Assembly (NCBI RefSeq): GCF_045055315.1
Contig: NZ_CP173677.1
Coordinates: forward strand, 620,001 to 684,000
Reading direction: 5' to 3'
From: Brachymonas wangyanguii
GTDB lineage: Bacteria; Pseudomonadota; Gammaproteobacteria; Burkholderiales; Burkholderiaceae_C
Length of the DNA stretch: 64,000 nt
Shown piece after piece: positions 46,024-54,271 of the stretch (positions are counted from its first letter, which is position 1; the number at the start of each line of letters is the position of its first letter). Position numbers and translations under genes: made by a program. Below the pieces are notes generated by a model that was not told where the DNA came from, made no database searches, and was given only the letters and a program-made list of their open reading frames with translations.

Positions 46024-46962
46024 ATGGCGTTCGATTACCCCTCCCAGGTACTGATTGTGGACGTGGGGCCGCGTGACGGCCTGCAGAATGAAAAAACCCA
46101 GGTTCCGACCGCGATCAAGAGCGAACTGATCCGCCGTCTGGTCGATGCCGGCGTGCGCAAGCTGGAAACCACCAGCTACGTCTCGCCCAAGTGGGTGCCG
46201 CAAATGGCCGACAACGAGGCGGTGATGAACGCCATCACGCGCCGTCCTGGCGTCTGCTATTCGGTGCTGGTGCCCAACATGAAGGGCCTGGAAGCGGCGC
46301 TGGTCGGCAAGCCCGATGAAATCGTGGTGTTTGGTGCCGCCAGCGAGGCCTTCAGCCAGCGCAATATCAACTGCTCGATCGGCGAGAGCATCGAGCGCTT
46401 TGCCCCGGTGGTCGAAGCCGCCCTGGCGGCCGGCATCAAGGTGCGCGGCGCCATGTCCTGCACCGTGGGCTGCCCCTACGAGGGCGATATTGCTCCCGAG
46501 CGCGTCGCCTACCTGGCGCGCCTGATGAAGGATATTGGCGTGCAGCACGTGGGCGTGGCCGATACCATCGGCGTCGGTACCCCGATCCGCGTGCAGCGCG
46601 CCATCGATGCCGCGCTGCAGTACTATGACATCGACGATGTCAGCGGCCACTTCCACGACACCTATGGCCAAGCGCTGGCCAACACGCTGGCCGCGCTGCA
46701 GATGGGTATCTGGCAGTTCGACACCTCCGTGGCCGGCCTGGGTGGCTGCCCGTACGCGCGCGGTGCCACCGGCAACGTGGCCACCGAAGACGTGGTCTAC
46801 ATGCTGCACGGCATGGGCATCGAAACCGGCATCGACCTGGATGCCCTGATCGACGCCGGCGAGATGATCAGCAACTACCTGGAGCGCCCCAACAGCTCGC
46901 GCGTGGCGCGTGCCATCCTGAACCGCCGCGCCATGCTGGCGGAGTCGGCTGCCAAGGCCTGA
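46024..46962 (+). CDS. liuE: Hydroxymethylglutaryl-CoA lyase
   Basis: A 312-residue enzyme that splits HMG-CoA to acetyl-CoA and acetoacetate, the last step of leucine breakdown. DVGPRDGLQNEK near the N-terminus binds substrate and metal. SCTVGCPYEG is in the middle, and the loop cysteine is Cys242 in GLGGCPYARGATGNVATED. Metal ligands of the type GHFHDTYGQAL are present. It lies beyond the tRNA-Lys and the terminator, so it has its own promoter even though it completes the liu set. Confidence 0.95.
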   Translation: MAFDYPSQVLIVDVGPRDGLQNEKTQVPTAIKSELIRRLVDAGVRKLETTSYVSPKWVPQMADNEAVMNAITRRPGVCYSVLVPNMKGLEAALVGKPDEIVVFGAASEAFSQRNINCSIGESIERFAPVVEAALAAGIKVRGAMSCTVGCPYEGDIAPERVAYLARLMKDIGVQHVGVADTIGVGTPIRVQRAIDAALQYYDIDDVSGHFHDTYGQALANTLAALQMGIWQFDTSVAGLGGCPYARGATGNVATEDVVYMLHGMGIETGIDLDALIDAGEMISNYLERPNSSRVARAILNRRAMLAESAAKA

Positions 46963-47000
46963 CGCCAGCGGAACGGGGGCTTGTGCGGCACAATCCCGCC

Positions 47001-47249
47001 ATGTCCTCTTCCCCCCGTTCTTCTTCCGGCGCTGCAGCCGAGGCTGCGGCCTTCGCGCAACGCGGCGCCTGCGCCATCGCCAGTACGCCGGTGGCATCTC
47101 CCTGTATCAATATCTGCCAGATCGACGAGCGCAGCGGCCTGTGCCGCGGCTGCCGTCGCACGCTCGATGAAATCCAGGCCTGGTCGCTGTACGATGACGA
47201 GGAGCGCCGTGCGCTCTGGCAGCTGCTGCTGCAGCGCGGCCAATCCTGA
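47001..47249 (+). CDS. DUF1289 protein (small cysteine-rich)
   Basis: An 82-residue protein of the DUF1289 family. Residues 1-35 are low-complexity. The core follows: SPCINICQIDERSGLCRGCRRT, then LDEIQAWSLYDDEERRALW. The four cysteines are arranged to bind a metal or form disulfides. Function unknown. ATG 47001 is preferred; the GTG 18 bases upstream is also open. It is followed by a thioredoxin-fold isomerase gene 20 bp on. Confidence 0.82.
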   Translation: MSSSPRSSSGAAAEAAAFAQRGACAIASTPVASPCINICQIDERSGLCRGCRRTLDEIQAWSLYDDEERRALWQLLLQRGQS

Positions 47250-47269
47250 TCATTCACGGAGACCCGACC

Positions 47270-47902
47270 ATGCTGCCCGTCATCCACTTCTATTTCGATT
47301 TCGTCTCGCCCTATGCCTGCCTGGCTTTCCATCAGCTTCCCAAGGTACTCGATGGCCTGGCCTACCAGGTGCGCTATCGCCCGGTGCTGCTGGGTGGCCT
47401 GCTGAAGGCGCATGGCACGCCGGCGCCGGTCGACATGCCGCAGCGCATGGCCTGGTCGCGCCAGCACACGCGCTGGCTGGCAGAGCAGGCGGGGCTGCCG
47501 TTTGACTGGCCGGTGCAGCACCCGTTTGCACCGTTTCCCTGGCTGCGCATGGCGCTCGCCGCCAGCCCGCAAGGCGAGCCCGGTCGTCAGGTCTGCGGCG
47601 CGCTGTTCGATAGCATCTGGCGCGCTGGTGCAGTGGCGGATGATGCCGCGCTGCAACAGCAGGCCTGGCAGCAGCTGACCGGGTTGCTGCCCGAGGTACG
47701 CGATCCGGCCAGCCCGGAAGTCAAGGCGCAGCTGATCGCCAACGGCGAGGAGGCCTTGTCGCATGGCGTCTGGGGCGTGCCCACGCTGGTGCTGATGCCG
47801 GAAGAGGAGGGCGGCGCCGCCGAGCTGTTCTGGGGTCTGGAAAGCCTGCCGCTGCTGCGCGAGGCGGTGCAGGCGCGCCAGCCCGGAGCCGCTGGCGCAT
47901 GA
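47270..47902 (+). CDS. 2-hydroxychromene-2-carboxylate isomerase family / DsbA-like protein
   Basis: A 210-residue GST-kappa/DsbA-fold protein. The active-site pattern FDFVSPYACLAF has Ser13 in place of the DsbA CxxC, as in 2-hydroxychromene-2-carboxylate isomerases and GST kappa. The GVWGVPTLVL turn (cis-proline) is near the C-terminus. In aromatic-degrading bacteria the isomerase uses glutathione; no aromatic genes lie here, so the substrate is open. It overlaps dtd at ATGA. Confidence 0.86.
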   Translation: MLPVIHFYFDFVSPYACLAFHQLPKVLDGLAYQVRYRPVLLGGLLKAHGTPAPVDMPQRMAWSRQHTRWLAEQAGLPFDWPVQHPFAPFPWLRMALAASPQGEPGRQVCGALFDSIWRAGAVADDAALQQQAWQQLTGLLPEVRDPASPEVKAQLIANGEEALSHGVWGVPTLVLMPEEEGGAAELFWGLESLPLLREAVQARQPGAAGA

Positions 47903-48339
47903 AAGCCCTGCTGCAGCGCGTGAGCCAGGCCAGCGTCACGGTGGAGGGGCAAGTCACCGGCGAGATCGGCCGTGGCCTGCTGGTGCTGCTGTGTGCCGAA
48001 CCGCAGGACGATGAGGCGGTGGCAGACCGGTTGCTGGCCAAGATCCTCAAGCTGCGCATCTTTGCCGACGAGGCCGGCAAGATGAACCGCAGCGTGCAGG
48101 ATGTGCAGGGCGGCCTGTTGCTGGTAAGCCAGTTCACGCTGGCCGCCGATTGTAGCGGCGGCAACCGGCCCAGTTTTACCGCTGCCGCGCCTGCTGCGCA
48201 GGGGCAGGCGCTGTTCGACTACAGCGTGCAACGTGCCAGAGCCCTGCATGCGCAGGTGGCTACCGGCATCTTCGGTGCCGACATGCAGGTGGCACTGGTC
48301 AACGATGGCCCGGTGACGATCTGGCTCGAGATGCATTGA
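47899..48339 (+). CDS. dtd: D-aminoacyl-tRNA deacylase
   Basis: A 146-residue enzyme that removes D-amino acids from mischarged tRNA. The family motifs are intact: VSQASVTVEG at the start, SQFTLAADCSGGNRPSF in the middle, and the C-terminal NDGPVTIWLE with the gly-cis-Pro region. The start overlaps the stop of the preceding gene (ATGA). A short GC hairpin with five T residues follows at 48368. Confidence 0.96.
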   Translation: MKALLQRVSQASVTVEGQVTGEIGRGLLVLLCAEPQDDEAVADRLLAKILKLRIFADEAGKMNRSVQDVQGGLLLVSQFTLAADCSGGNRPSFTAAAPAAQGQALFDYSVQRARALHAQVATGIFGADMQVALVNDGPVTIWLEMH

Positions 48340-48367
48340 CATCGTGGTCAAAAGGCCTCACGAACAG

Positions 48368-48388
48368 CGCGGCCCTGGCCGCGTTTTT
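48368..48388 (+). terminator. Terminator after dtd
   Basis: A 7-bp stem, CGCGGCC / GGCCGCG, with a 2-base gap (effectively a tight loop) followed by five T residues. Confidence 0.75.
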
Positions 48389-48436
48389 CATGTCTGTTGC
48401 TGTCATATGACAAAGTCGCACTAGGGTAAACCCTGC

Positions 48437-48465
48437 GTGACGCTGACGTCAACTGTCGGTATAAA
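48437..48465 (+). promoter_or_regulatory. Possible promoter of the SLC23-like permease gene
   Basis: TATAAA at 48460-48465 is a likely -10, with GTGACG 17 bp upstream as a weak -35. The start of transcription would lie about 30 bases before the preferred ATG. Confidence 0.45.
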
Positions 48466-48503
48466 ACCGTACTTTGTCACACCAACAACAATTGGACACC
48501 TTT

Positions 48504-49940
48504 ATGGCCATTGAACGCGCATATGGTGCCGAGCATCCCTTCTGGAAAGCCGGCCCTTTCAAGATCCGACTCCCCTTCATCCACTACCGCTGGGAATTCC
48601 CGGAAATGGTGCAGGGCCTGTTCATGTTCGTCGTCAGCCTGGGCATGATCCCGCTGCTGACCAAGTATCTGGGCATGCCGTATGAAGCCGCCCTGGCCGG
48701 CTGTGTCATCGCCGGTATCGGCTACCTGCTGCCGGCCCTGATGGGCGTGCCGCTGGTACCTGGCTGGATCACTCCGGCGATTCCGGTGGTGCTGCTGTAC
48801 CTGCAGAACTTTGAGCCCGGACCGGAGGCGGTGCGCGCCATGTTCGCGCTGCAGCTGGAAGTATTCATCATCTTCCTGTTCCTGGGACTGACCGGCTTGG
48901 GCGACAAGCTGGTCAAGCTGATCCCGAACTCGCTCAAGGCCGGCATCATCATCGGTGCCGGTATTGCAGCCATGATGGGTGAGCTGAAAGTGGGCGGCCG
49001 TATCGACGCTACGCCGATCTCGCTGCTGATCGGCTGTATCGTGTCGGCCTACATCCTGTTCTCGCTGTCGTTCAAGCACATTGTCGAGAACAACCGCTTT
49101 GCCAAGATGATCTCCAACTTCGGCATGATCCCCGGCATGTTCATCGCCATGATCATCGGCTGGATCGTGGGCGAGTACCCGCTGCCCGAGATCGAGTGGG
49201 GCATTACCCAGCCCGACTTTGGTCTGCTGATGAACTTCCTGGTGTTCAACAGCGACATCGGCATGCCGAGCGCCGACATGTTCCTGCTGGCGATTCCGAC
49301 TGCCATCATCGCCTACGTGATCGCCTTTGGTGACATCCTGGTCGGCTTTGCCCTGTGCAAGCGCGCGGATCACCAGCGCACGGACGAGGTGATCGAGCTG
49401 AACGTGACGCGTGTCCACCTGGTGACAGCGCTGCGCAATGGCCTGCATGCCCTGCTGGCACCCTGGCCCGGTCTGGCCGGTCCGCTGTGGACGGCGGCGC
49501 ATGCCACGCTGGCTGAGCGCTATGCGCTGGGTCGCAAGTCCATGGACTCGATCTATTCCGGTGGTGGTACCTTCTGGATCACCGGCCTGATCGCCGTGTT
49601 CATGTTGCCGCTGGTGAGCGTGTTCAAGCCGGTGCTGCCGATTGCACTGTCGCTGACGCTGGTGCTGACGGCCTATATCTGCATCATGGTGGGCATGGAA
49701 GAGCTGAAGAACTCGGCCGAGCGTGGCGTCGCCGGCATCGTGGCCGTGACCCTGGCCATGCCCGATGCCAAGGCGACTGTGTACGCGGTGGTGATCGGCC
49801 TGGTGCTGTACTGGCTGATCGAGCGCCCGAACGCGGCCCAGCGCAAGAAGGACGGCCTGAGCATGCTGGCTGACGACACCGCTTCCATTGAGGCAGCAGA
49901 CGAACACGGCATGCCGGTCAAAAAGCAGAACGGCCAATAA
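48504..49940 (+). CDS. SLC23/NCS2-like membrane permease, substrate unknown
   Basis: A 478-residue inner-membrane protein with about 12 to 14 hydrophobic segments. The repeated half-helix pattern (PALMGVPLVPGWITPAIPVV near residue 75, FGDILVGFALCKRADH in the second half) resembles the nucleobase/ascorbate and sulfate-type 7+7 fold. The signatures of known xanthine or uracil carriers are not obvious, so the substrate stays open. Start ATG 48504 (MAIERAYG) is chosen over TTG 48474; both have weak ribosome-binding sites. The C-terminal 40 residues are charged and cytosolic. Confidence 0.7.
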   Translation: MAIERAYGAEHPFWKAGPFKIRLPFIHYRWEFPEMVQGLFMFVVSLGMIPLLTKYLGMPYEAALAGCVIAGIGYLLPALMGVPLVPGWITPAIPVVLLYLQNFEPGPEAVRAMFALQLEVFIIFLFLGLTGLGDKLVKLIPNSLKAGIIIGAGIAAMMGELKVGGRIDATPISLLIGCIVSAYILFSLSFKHIVENNRFAKMISNFGMIPGMFIAMIIGWIVGEYPLPEIEWGITQPDFGLLMNFLVFNSDIGMPSADMFLLAIPTAIIAYVIAFGDILVGFALCKRADHQRTDEVIELNVTRVHLVTALRNGLHALLAPWPGLAGPLWTAAHATLAERYALGRKSMDSIYSGGGTFWITGLIAVFMLPLVSVFKPVLPIALSLTLVLTAYICIMVGMEELKNSAERGVAGIVAVTLAMPDAKATVYAVVIGLVLYWLIERPNAAQRKKDGLSMLADDTASIEAADEHGMPVKKQNGQ

Positions 49941-49964
49941 GCTGACTGCCCAGTAATCGCTGCA

Positions 49965-49997
49965 ACCGGAGCTGGCGCAAGCCGCTCCGGTTTTTTT
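49965..49997 (+). terminator. Terminator after the SLC23-like permease
   Basis: An imperfect 11-bp stem, ACCGGAGCTGGC / GCCGCTCCGGT with a GCAA loop, is followed by seven T residues. Confidence 0.88.
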
Positions 49998-50027
49998 GTG
50001 TCCGCCCGCAGCGCCGATAATCAGCCC

Positions 50028-50636
50028 ATGGCAGAGATCACTTCCTACCGCACGCTGGCAGCGCCGGCACAGGCCGAATTCAAGGACAAGGGCAGCCGCT
50101 TCCTGGCCTATGGCTGGCCGATCCAGTCCGAGGCCGACATCAGGCCGCTGCTGGATCAGCTGCGCGCCGACCATCCGAAGGCGGTGCACTGGTGCTACGC
50201 CTGGCGGCTGGGTGCCGATGGCGCACGCTACCGCGCCAATGACGATGGCGAGCCTTCCGGCAGCGCCGGCCGGCCGATCCTGGGCCAGATCGATTCCGCC
50301 GGTCTGACGCAGGTGCTGGTGGTCGTGGTGCGCTACTTTGGTGGCACGCTGCTGGGTGTGCCGGGCCTGATCCAGGCCTACAAGAGCGTCACCGCCGATG
50401 CGCTGGCGGGTGCCAGCATCCATGAGCAGGAGGTGCGGGCGCTGTACCGCCTGCAATGCGGCTACCCGGTGCTGAGCGACGCCTTGCGCATCGCGCGCCA
50501 GCACCAGGCCGAGGTGCTGCAGCAGGAGCTGCTGGAAGACTGCGTGCTGACGCTGGCGGTGCCGCTGGCGCAGCGCGATGCCTGCCTGGCAGCATGGGCG
50601 CAGACGCGGCAGATGGACGTCACGCCGCTGGAATGA
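50028..50636 (+). CDS. IMPACT/YigZ family protein
   Basis: A 202-residue protein with the N-terminal IMPACT domain. FKDKGSRFLAYGWP is near residue 18 and HPKAVHWCYAWRLG near 49. DDGEPSGSAGRPILGQ and VVVVRYFGGTLLG are the family hallmark. A C-terminal domain of about 60 residues completes the length usual for YigZ. The function in bacteria is not settled; the eukaryotic IMPACT affects translation control. ATG 50028 is used; the GTG 49998 lies in the terminator. Confidence 0.92.
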   Translation: MAEITSYRTLAAPAQAEFKDKGSRFLAYGWPIQSEADIRPLLDQLRADHPKAVHWCYAWRLGADGARYRANDDGEPSGSAGRPILGQIDSAGLTQVLVVVVRYFGGTLLGVPGLIQAYKSVTADALAGASIHEQEVRALYRLQCGYPVLSDALRIARQHQAEVLQQELLEDCVLTLAVPLAQRDACLAAWAQTRQMDVTPLE

Positions 50637-50710
50637 CAACGGCCCGCCAGGGGCGGGCCGTCGAGGCAGTGGTCATGCGGCTATGTATATTGCAGCCGCA
50701 TGCAGGTCCA

Positions 50711-52579
50711 TCAGTGCTCGACCTGGCTCACGTCACGCACGGCACCGGTATCGGCGCTGGTGGCCATGGCAGCGTAGGCGCGCAGCGCGGCCGACACCAC
50801 GCGTTCGCGCTTGACCGGGCGCCAGGCCTTGCCTTTGCCCTTGGCGTTCATGGCGGCGCGGCGCTCGGCCAGTACCGCGTCGGATACCGCCAGGTGGATG
50901 CTGCGATTCGGGATATCGATCTCGATGGCGTCACCTTCTTCCACCAGGCCGATGGCGCCGCCTTCGGCTGCTTCGGGTGAGGCGTGGCCGATGGACAGGC
51001 CGGAGGTGCCGCCGGAGAAACGGCCATCGGTCAGCAGGGCGCAGGCGGCGCCCAGGTGCTTGGATTTCAGGTAGCTGGTCGGGTAGAGCATTTCCTGCAT
51101 GCCGGGGCCGCCCTTGGGGCCTTCGTAGCGGATCACCACCACATCGCCGGCCACCACCTGGTCACCCAGGATGGCTTCCACCGCCTCGTCCTGGCTCTCG
51201 AACACGCGGGCACGGCCGGTGAACTTCCAGATGCTTTCATCGACACCGGCGGTCTTGACCACGCAGCCGCGCTCGGCCAGGTTGCCGAACAGCACCGCCA
51301 GGCCGCCTTCCAGCGAGTAGGCGTGTTCCTTGCTGCGGATGCAGCCATTGGCGCGGTCGGTATCCAGGCGCGGGTAGAGGCGGCTCTGGCTGAAGGCCTG
51401 CGTGGTGCGCACGCCGCCCGGAGCGGCCAGGAAGCGCTGGTGTGCCGGGCTGCCCTCGGCATTCACCATCACGTCCCACTGCTGCAGCGCATCCTTCAGC
51501 GTCGGCGCGTGCACGGTGCTGACATCGGTCTGCAGCAGGCCGGCGCGGTCCAGTTCGCCCAGGATGGCCATCACGCCACCGGCGCGGTGCACGTCTTCCA
51601 TGTGGTACTGCTGTGTGGCCGGTGCCACCTTGCACAGGCAGGGCACCTTGCGGCTGAGCTGGTCGATATCGGCCATCTTGAAATCCACGCCGGCTTCGGT
51701 CGCAGCAGCCAGCAGGTGCAGGATGGTGTTGGTGCTGCCACCCATCGCAATGTCCAGGCTCATGGCGTTCTCGAACGCTGCCTTGCTGGCGATGTTGCGC
51801 GGTAGCACGCTGGCATCGTCCTGCTCGTAGTAGCGGCGTGCCAGGTCCACGATGGTGCGGCCGGCTTCCAGGAACAGTTCCTTGCGCAGCGCGTGCGTGG
51901 CCAGCAGCGAACCGTTGCCGGGCAGCGACAGGCCAAGGGCCTCGGTCAGGCAGTTCATGGAGTTGGCGGTGAACATGCCGGAACAGGAGCCGCAGGTCGG
52001 GCAGGCGCTGCGCTCGACCTGGGCCACGGCCTCGTCGGAGACGCTGTCGTCACCGGCCTCGATCATGGCGTCGATCAGATCCAGCTTGCGCTCGACCTGG
52101 TTGCCGTTGGCAATCGCGATCACCTTGCCGGCTTCCATCGGGCCACCGGAAACGAAGATGGTCGGGATGTTCAGGCGCATGGCGGCCATCAGCATGCCGG
52201 GGGTGATCTTGTCGCAGTTGCTGATGCAGACCAGCGCGTCGGCGCAGTGCGCGTTGACCATGTATTCCACGCTGTCGGCGATCAGGTCGCGGCTGGGCAG
52301 GCTGTACAGCATGCCGCTGTGGCCCATGGCGATACCGTCGTCTACCGCGATGGTGTTGAACTCCTTGGCGATGCCGCCTGCGGCCTCGATCTCGCGCGCC
52401 ACCAGCTGGCCCATGTCATGCAGGTGCACGTGGCCCGGCACGAACTGGGTGAAGGAGTTGGCAATGGCGATGATCGGCTTGCCGAAGTCGTCATCGGTCA
52501 TGCCGGTGGCGCGCCACAGGGCGCGGGCACCGGCCATGTTGCGGCCATGGGTGGAGGTCTTGGAGCGGTAGTTGGGCAC
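50711..52579 (-). CDS. ilvD: Dihydroxy-acid dehydratase
   Basis: A 622-residue Fe-S enzyme of isoleucine, valine and leucine synthesis that makes 2-keto acids from dihydroxy acids. The start is GTG 52579 (VPNYRSKTSTHGRNMAGARALW) with AAGGAATTTGCC upstream; the longer frame from 52609 is rejected. The cluster ligands are in SNCDKITPGM and CPTCGSCSGMFTANSMNC, and GGSTNTILHLLA is intact. It is the biosynthetic counterpart to the leucine catabolic genes in this window. It is divergent from the CoA-transferase gene. Confidence 0.95.
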   Translation of the reverse strand: MPNYRSKTSTHGRNMAGARALWRATGMTDDDFGKPIIAIANSFTQFVPGHVHLHDMGQLVAREIEAAGGIAKEFNTIAVDDGIAMGHSGMLYSLPSRDLIADSVEYMVNAHCADALVCISNCDKITPGMLMAAMRLNIPTIFVSGGPMEAGKVIAIANGNQVERKLDLIDAMIEAGDDSVSDEAVAQVERSACPTCGSCSGMFTANSMNCLTEALGLSLPGNGSLLATHALRKELFLEAGRTIVDLARRYYEQDDASVLPRNIASKAAFENAMSLDIAMGGSTNTILHLLAAATEAGVDFKMADIDQLSRKVPCLCKVAPATQQYHMEDVHRAGGVMAILGELDRAGLLQTDVSTVHAPTLKDALQQWDVMVNAEGSPAHQRFLAAPGGVRTTQAFSQSRLYPRLDTDRANGCIRSKEHAYSLEGGLAVLFGNLAERGCVVKTAGVDESIWKFTGRARVFESQDEAVEAILGDQVVAGDVVVIRYEGPKGGPGMQEMLYPTSYLKSKHLGAACALLTDGRFSGGTSGLSIGHASPEAAEGGAIGLVEEGDAIEIDIPNRSIHLAVSDAVLAERRAAMNAKGKGKAWRPVKRERVVSAALRAYAAMATSADTGAVRDVSQVEH

Positions 52580-52767
52580 GGCAAATTCCTTGTAAACAGT
52601 GCATGGCATGCAGCGGCCATGGCATGGAATGAGATTATGCCAAAACCCCTTTCTCGACGGGCAGTGCGATGCACGGGGTCCGGAAAGGACATTGGCTGGC
52701 TCGATTCATGGAATACCCTTGTTGACAATGGTAGAATTTTTTCAAGGATAAAAAAGGAGTGTTGACG

Positions 52768-54114
52768 ATGGGAATGGACGTAAATAGCCTGTATCAGAAA
52801 AAAAAGGTGTCGGCCGAAACAGCTGCTGCGCTGGTGAAGTCGGGAGACAAGGTTTTCATGGGGGAGTTTGTGCAGAACGTCGAGGCGTTCGATGCAGCAC
52901 TGGCCTTGCGCAAGAACGAGTTGCGCGACGTGATTCTGGTCACGACCACCCGCGTCAAGCCCCTGAAGTGTGTGGAAGCTGATCCGGCCAGGGAATCGTT
53001 CATCTGGAATGACTGGCACTTTTCCGGTCTGGCGCGCAAATGCGCCGAAAAAGGCCTGGCCAGTTATATTCCATTCGCCTACCACCAGGGTCCGGAGGCC
53101 GTGCGCCTCTATGAAGCGCCTGCAGTGGCAGTCGCCCAGGTGGCTCCCATGGATGCGAATGGCTTTTTCAACTTTTCCACCAGCTGTTCCATGACGCCGG
53201 ATTATCTGCGCAAGGCGGGCAAGGTCGTGGTGGAGGTGAATACCAGCGTACCGCGTTGCCTCGGCGGACGCGATGAAGGCATTCATATTTCCCAAGTGGA
53301 CATGGTGATCGAAGGCCCGAACACCGCCCTGGTGCAGCTGCCTGAAACCCAGGCCAGCGATGCAGACCGCAGCATTGCCAATTACGTGATGGAGCTGCTC
53401 GAAGACGGTGCCACGATCCAGCTGGGTATTGGTGCGCTGCCCAATACCGTGGGTGCCCTGATCGCCCAGAGTGACCTCAAGGATCTGGGCGTGCACACCG
53501 AAATGCTGGCCGACTCCTATGTGGACATGTACGAAGCCGGCCGCATCACCGGCCGCAACAAGGGCATCGACAAGGGCAAGATGGTCTATACCTTTGCCAT
53601 GGGCTCGCAGAAGCTGTACGACTTCCTGGATAACAACCCGGCGGCGGCGATCTATCCGGTGGATTACACCAACGACCCCTGTGTCATTGGCCGCAACCCC
53701 AAGGTCATGGCGATCAACAACGCCATTGAAGTGGACCTGTTCTCGCAGGTGTCCAGCGAGTCTTCCGGCGTTCGCCAGATTTCCGGCACCGGCGGCCAGC
53801 TCGACTTCATCATGGGTGCCTTCAACTCCGAAGGCGGCAAGGGCCTGATCTGCATCAGCTCGACCTTCCGCCAGAAGGATGGCACGCTGGCGTCGCGCAT
53901 CGTGCCGACCCTGTCGCCCGGATCCATCGTGACTTGCCCGCGTTCGCTGGTGCATTACGTGGTGACCGAGTACGGTTACGCCCAGATGAAGGGCAAGTCC
54001 ACCTGGGAGCGTGCCGAGGCCCTGATCAACATCGCCCATCCGGAATTCCGTGAGCAGCTGATCAAGGATGCCGAGGCCATGGGCATCTGGCGCCGTTCCA
54101 ACAAGCTCGCCTGA
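52768..54114 (+). CDS. Acetyl-CoA hydrolase/transferase family CoA-transferase (copy 1)
   Basis: A 448-residue family I CoA-transferase of the butyryl-CoA:acetate or 4-hydroxybutyrate type. N-domain: SGDKVFMGEFVQNVEAFD. C-domain: LQLGIGALPNTVGA-like LGIGALPNTVGAL, then the probable active-site glutamate in LFSQVSSESSGVRQISGTGG and a conserved VVTEYGYAQMKG. It moves CoA between short-chain acids; the pair of acids is not readable. AAGGAG is 8 bases upstream of ATG 52768. A perfect TTGACA (52722-52727) lies in the spacer to ilvD, but the matching -10 is weak. It ends in its own terminator. Confidence 0.88.
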   Translation: MGMDVNSLYQKKKVSAETAAALVKSGDKVFMGEFVQNVEAFDAALALRKNELRDVILVTTTRVKPLKCVEADPARESFIWNDWHFSGLARKCAEKGLASYIPFAYHQGPEAVRLYEAPAVAVAQVAPMDANGFFNFSTSCSMTPDYLRKAGKVVVEVNTSVPRCLGGRDEGIHISQVDMVIEGPNTALVQLPETQASDADRSIANYVMELLEDGATIQLGIGALPNTVGALIAQSDLKDLGVHTEMLADSYVDMYEAGRITGRNKGIDKGKMVYTFAMGSQKLYDFLDNNPAAAIYPVDYTNDPCVIGRNPKVMAINNAIEVDLFSQVSSESSGVRQISGTGGQLDFIMGAFNSEGGKGLICISSTFRQKDGTLASRIVPTLSPGSIVTCPRSLVHYVVTEYGYAQMKGKSTWERAEALINIAHPEFREQLIKDAEAMGIWRRSNKLA

Positions 54115-54131
54115 GGCGACTGCCATCCGGC

Positions 54132-54169
54132 AGCCACGTGTGCCCCTGCCGGGGCCACGTGGCTTTTTT
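54132..54169 (+). terminator. Terminator after CoA-transferase copy 1
   Basis: An 8-bp stem, GCCACGTG / CACGTGGC, around a GC-rich loop, followed by six T residues. Confidence 0.9.
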
Positions 54170-54271
54170 GTGCCTGCGTGGCCGATTTGACCGGGCGGGA
54201 TGGCCAGTCCGGTGCAATTTGCATAGTAGGATAATTGCTTGTCCAGTACACAAGAAACATGAGGAGCCAGA

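Noticed and set aside
48437..48452. Possible third LiuR site (TGACGCTGACGTCAAC) before the permease
   Set aside because: It shares only TGACG-type steps with the other two and lacks the TTTACGT core; kept as ordinary promoter sequence.
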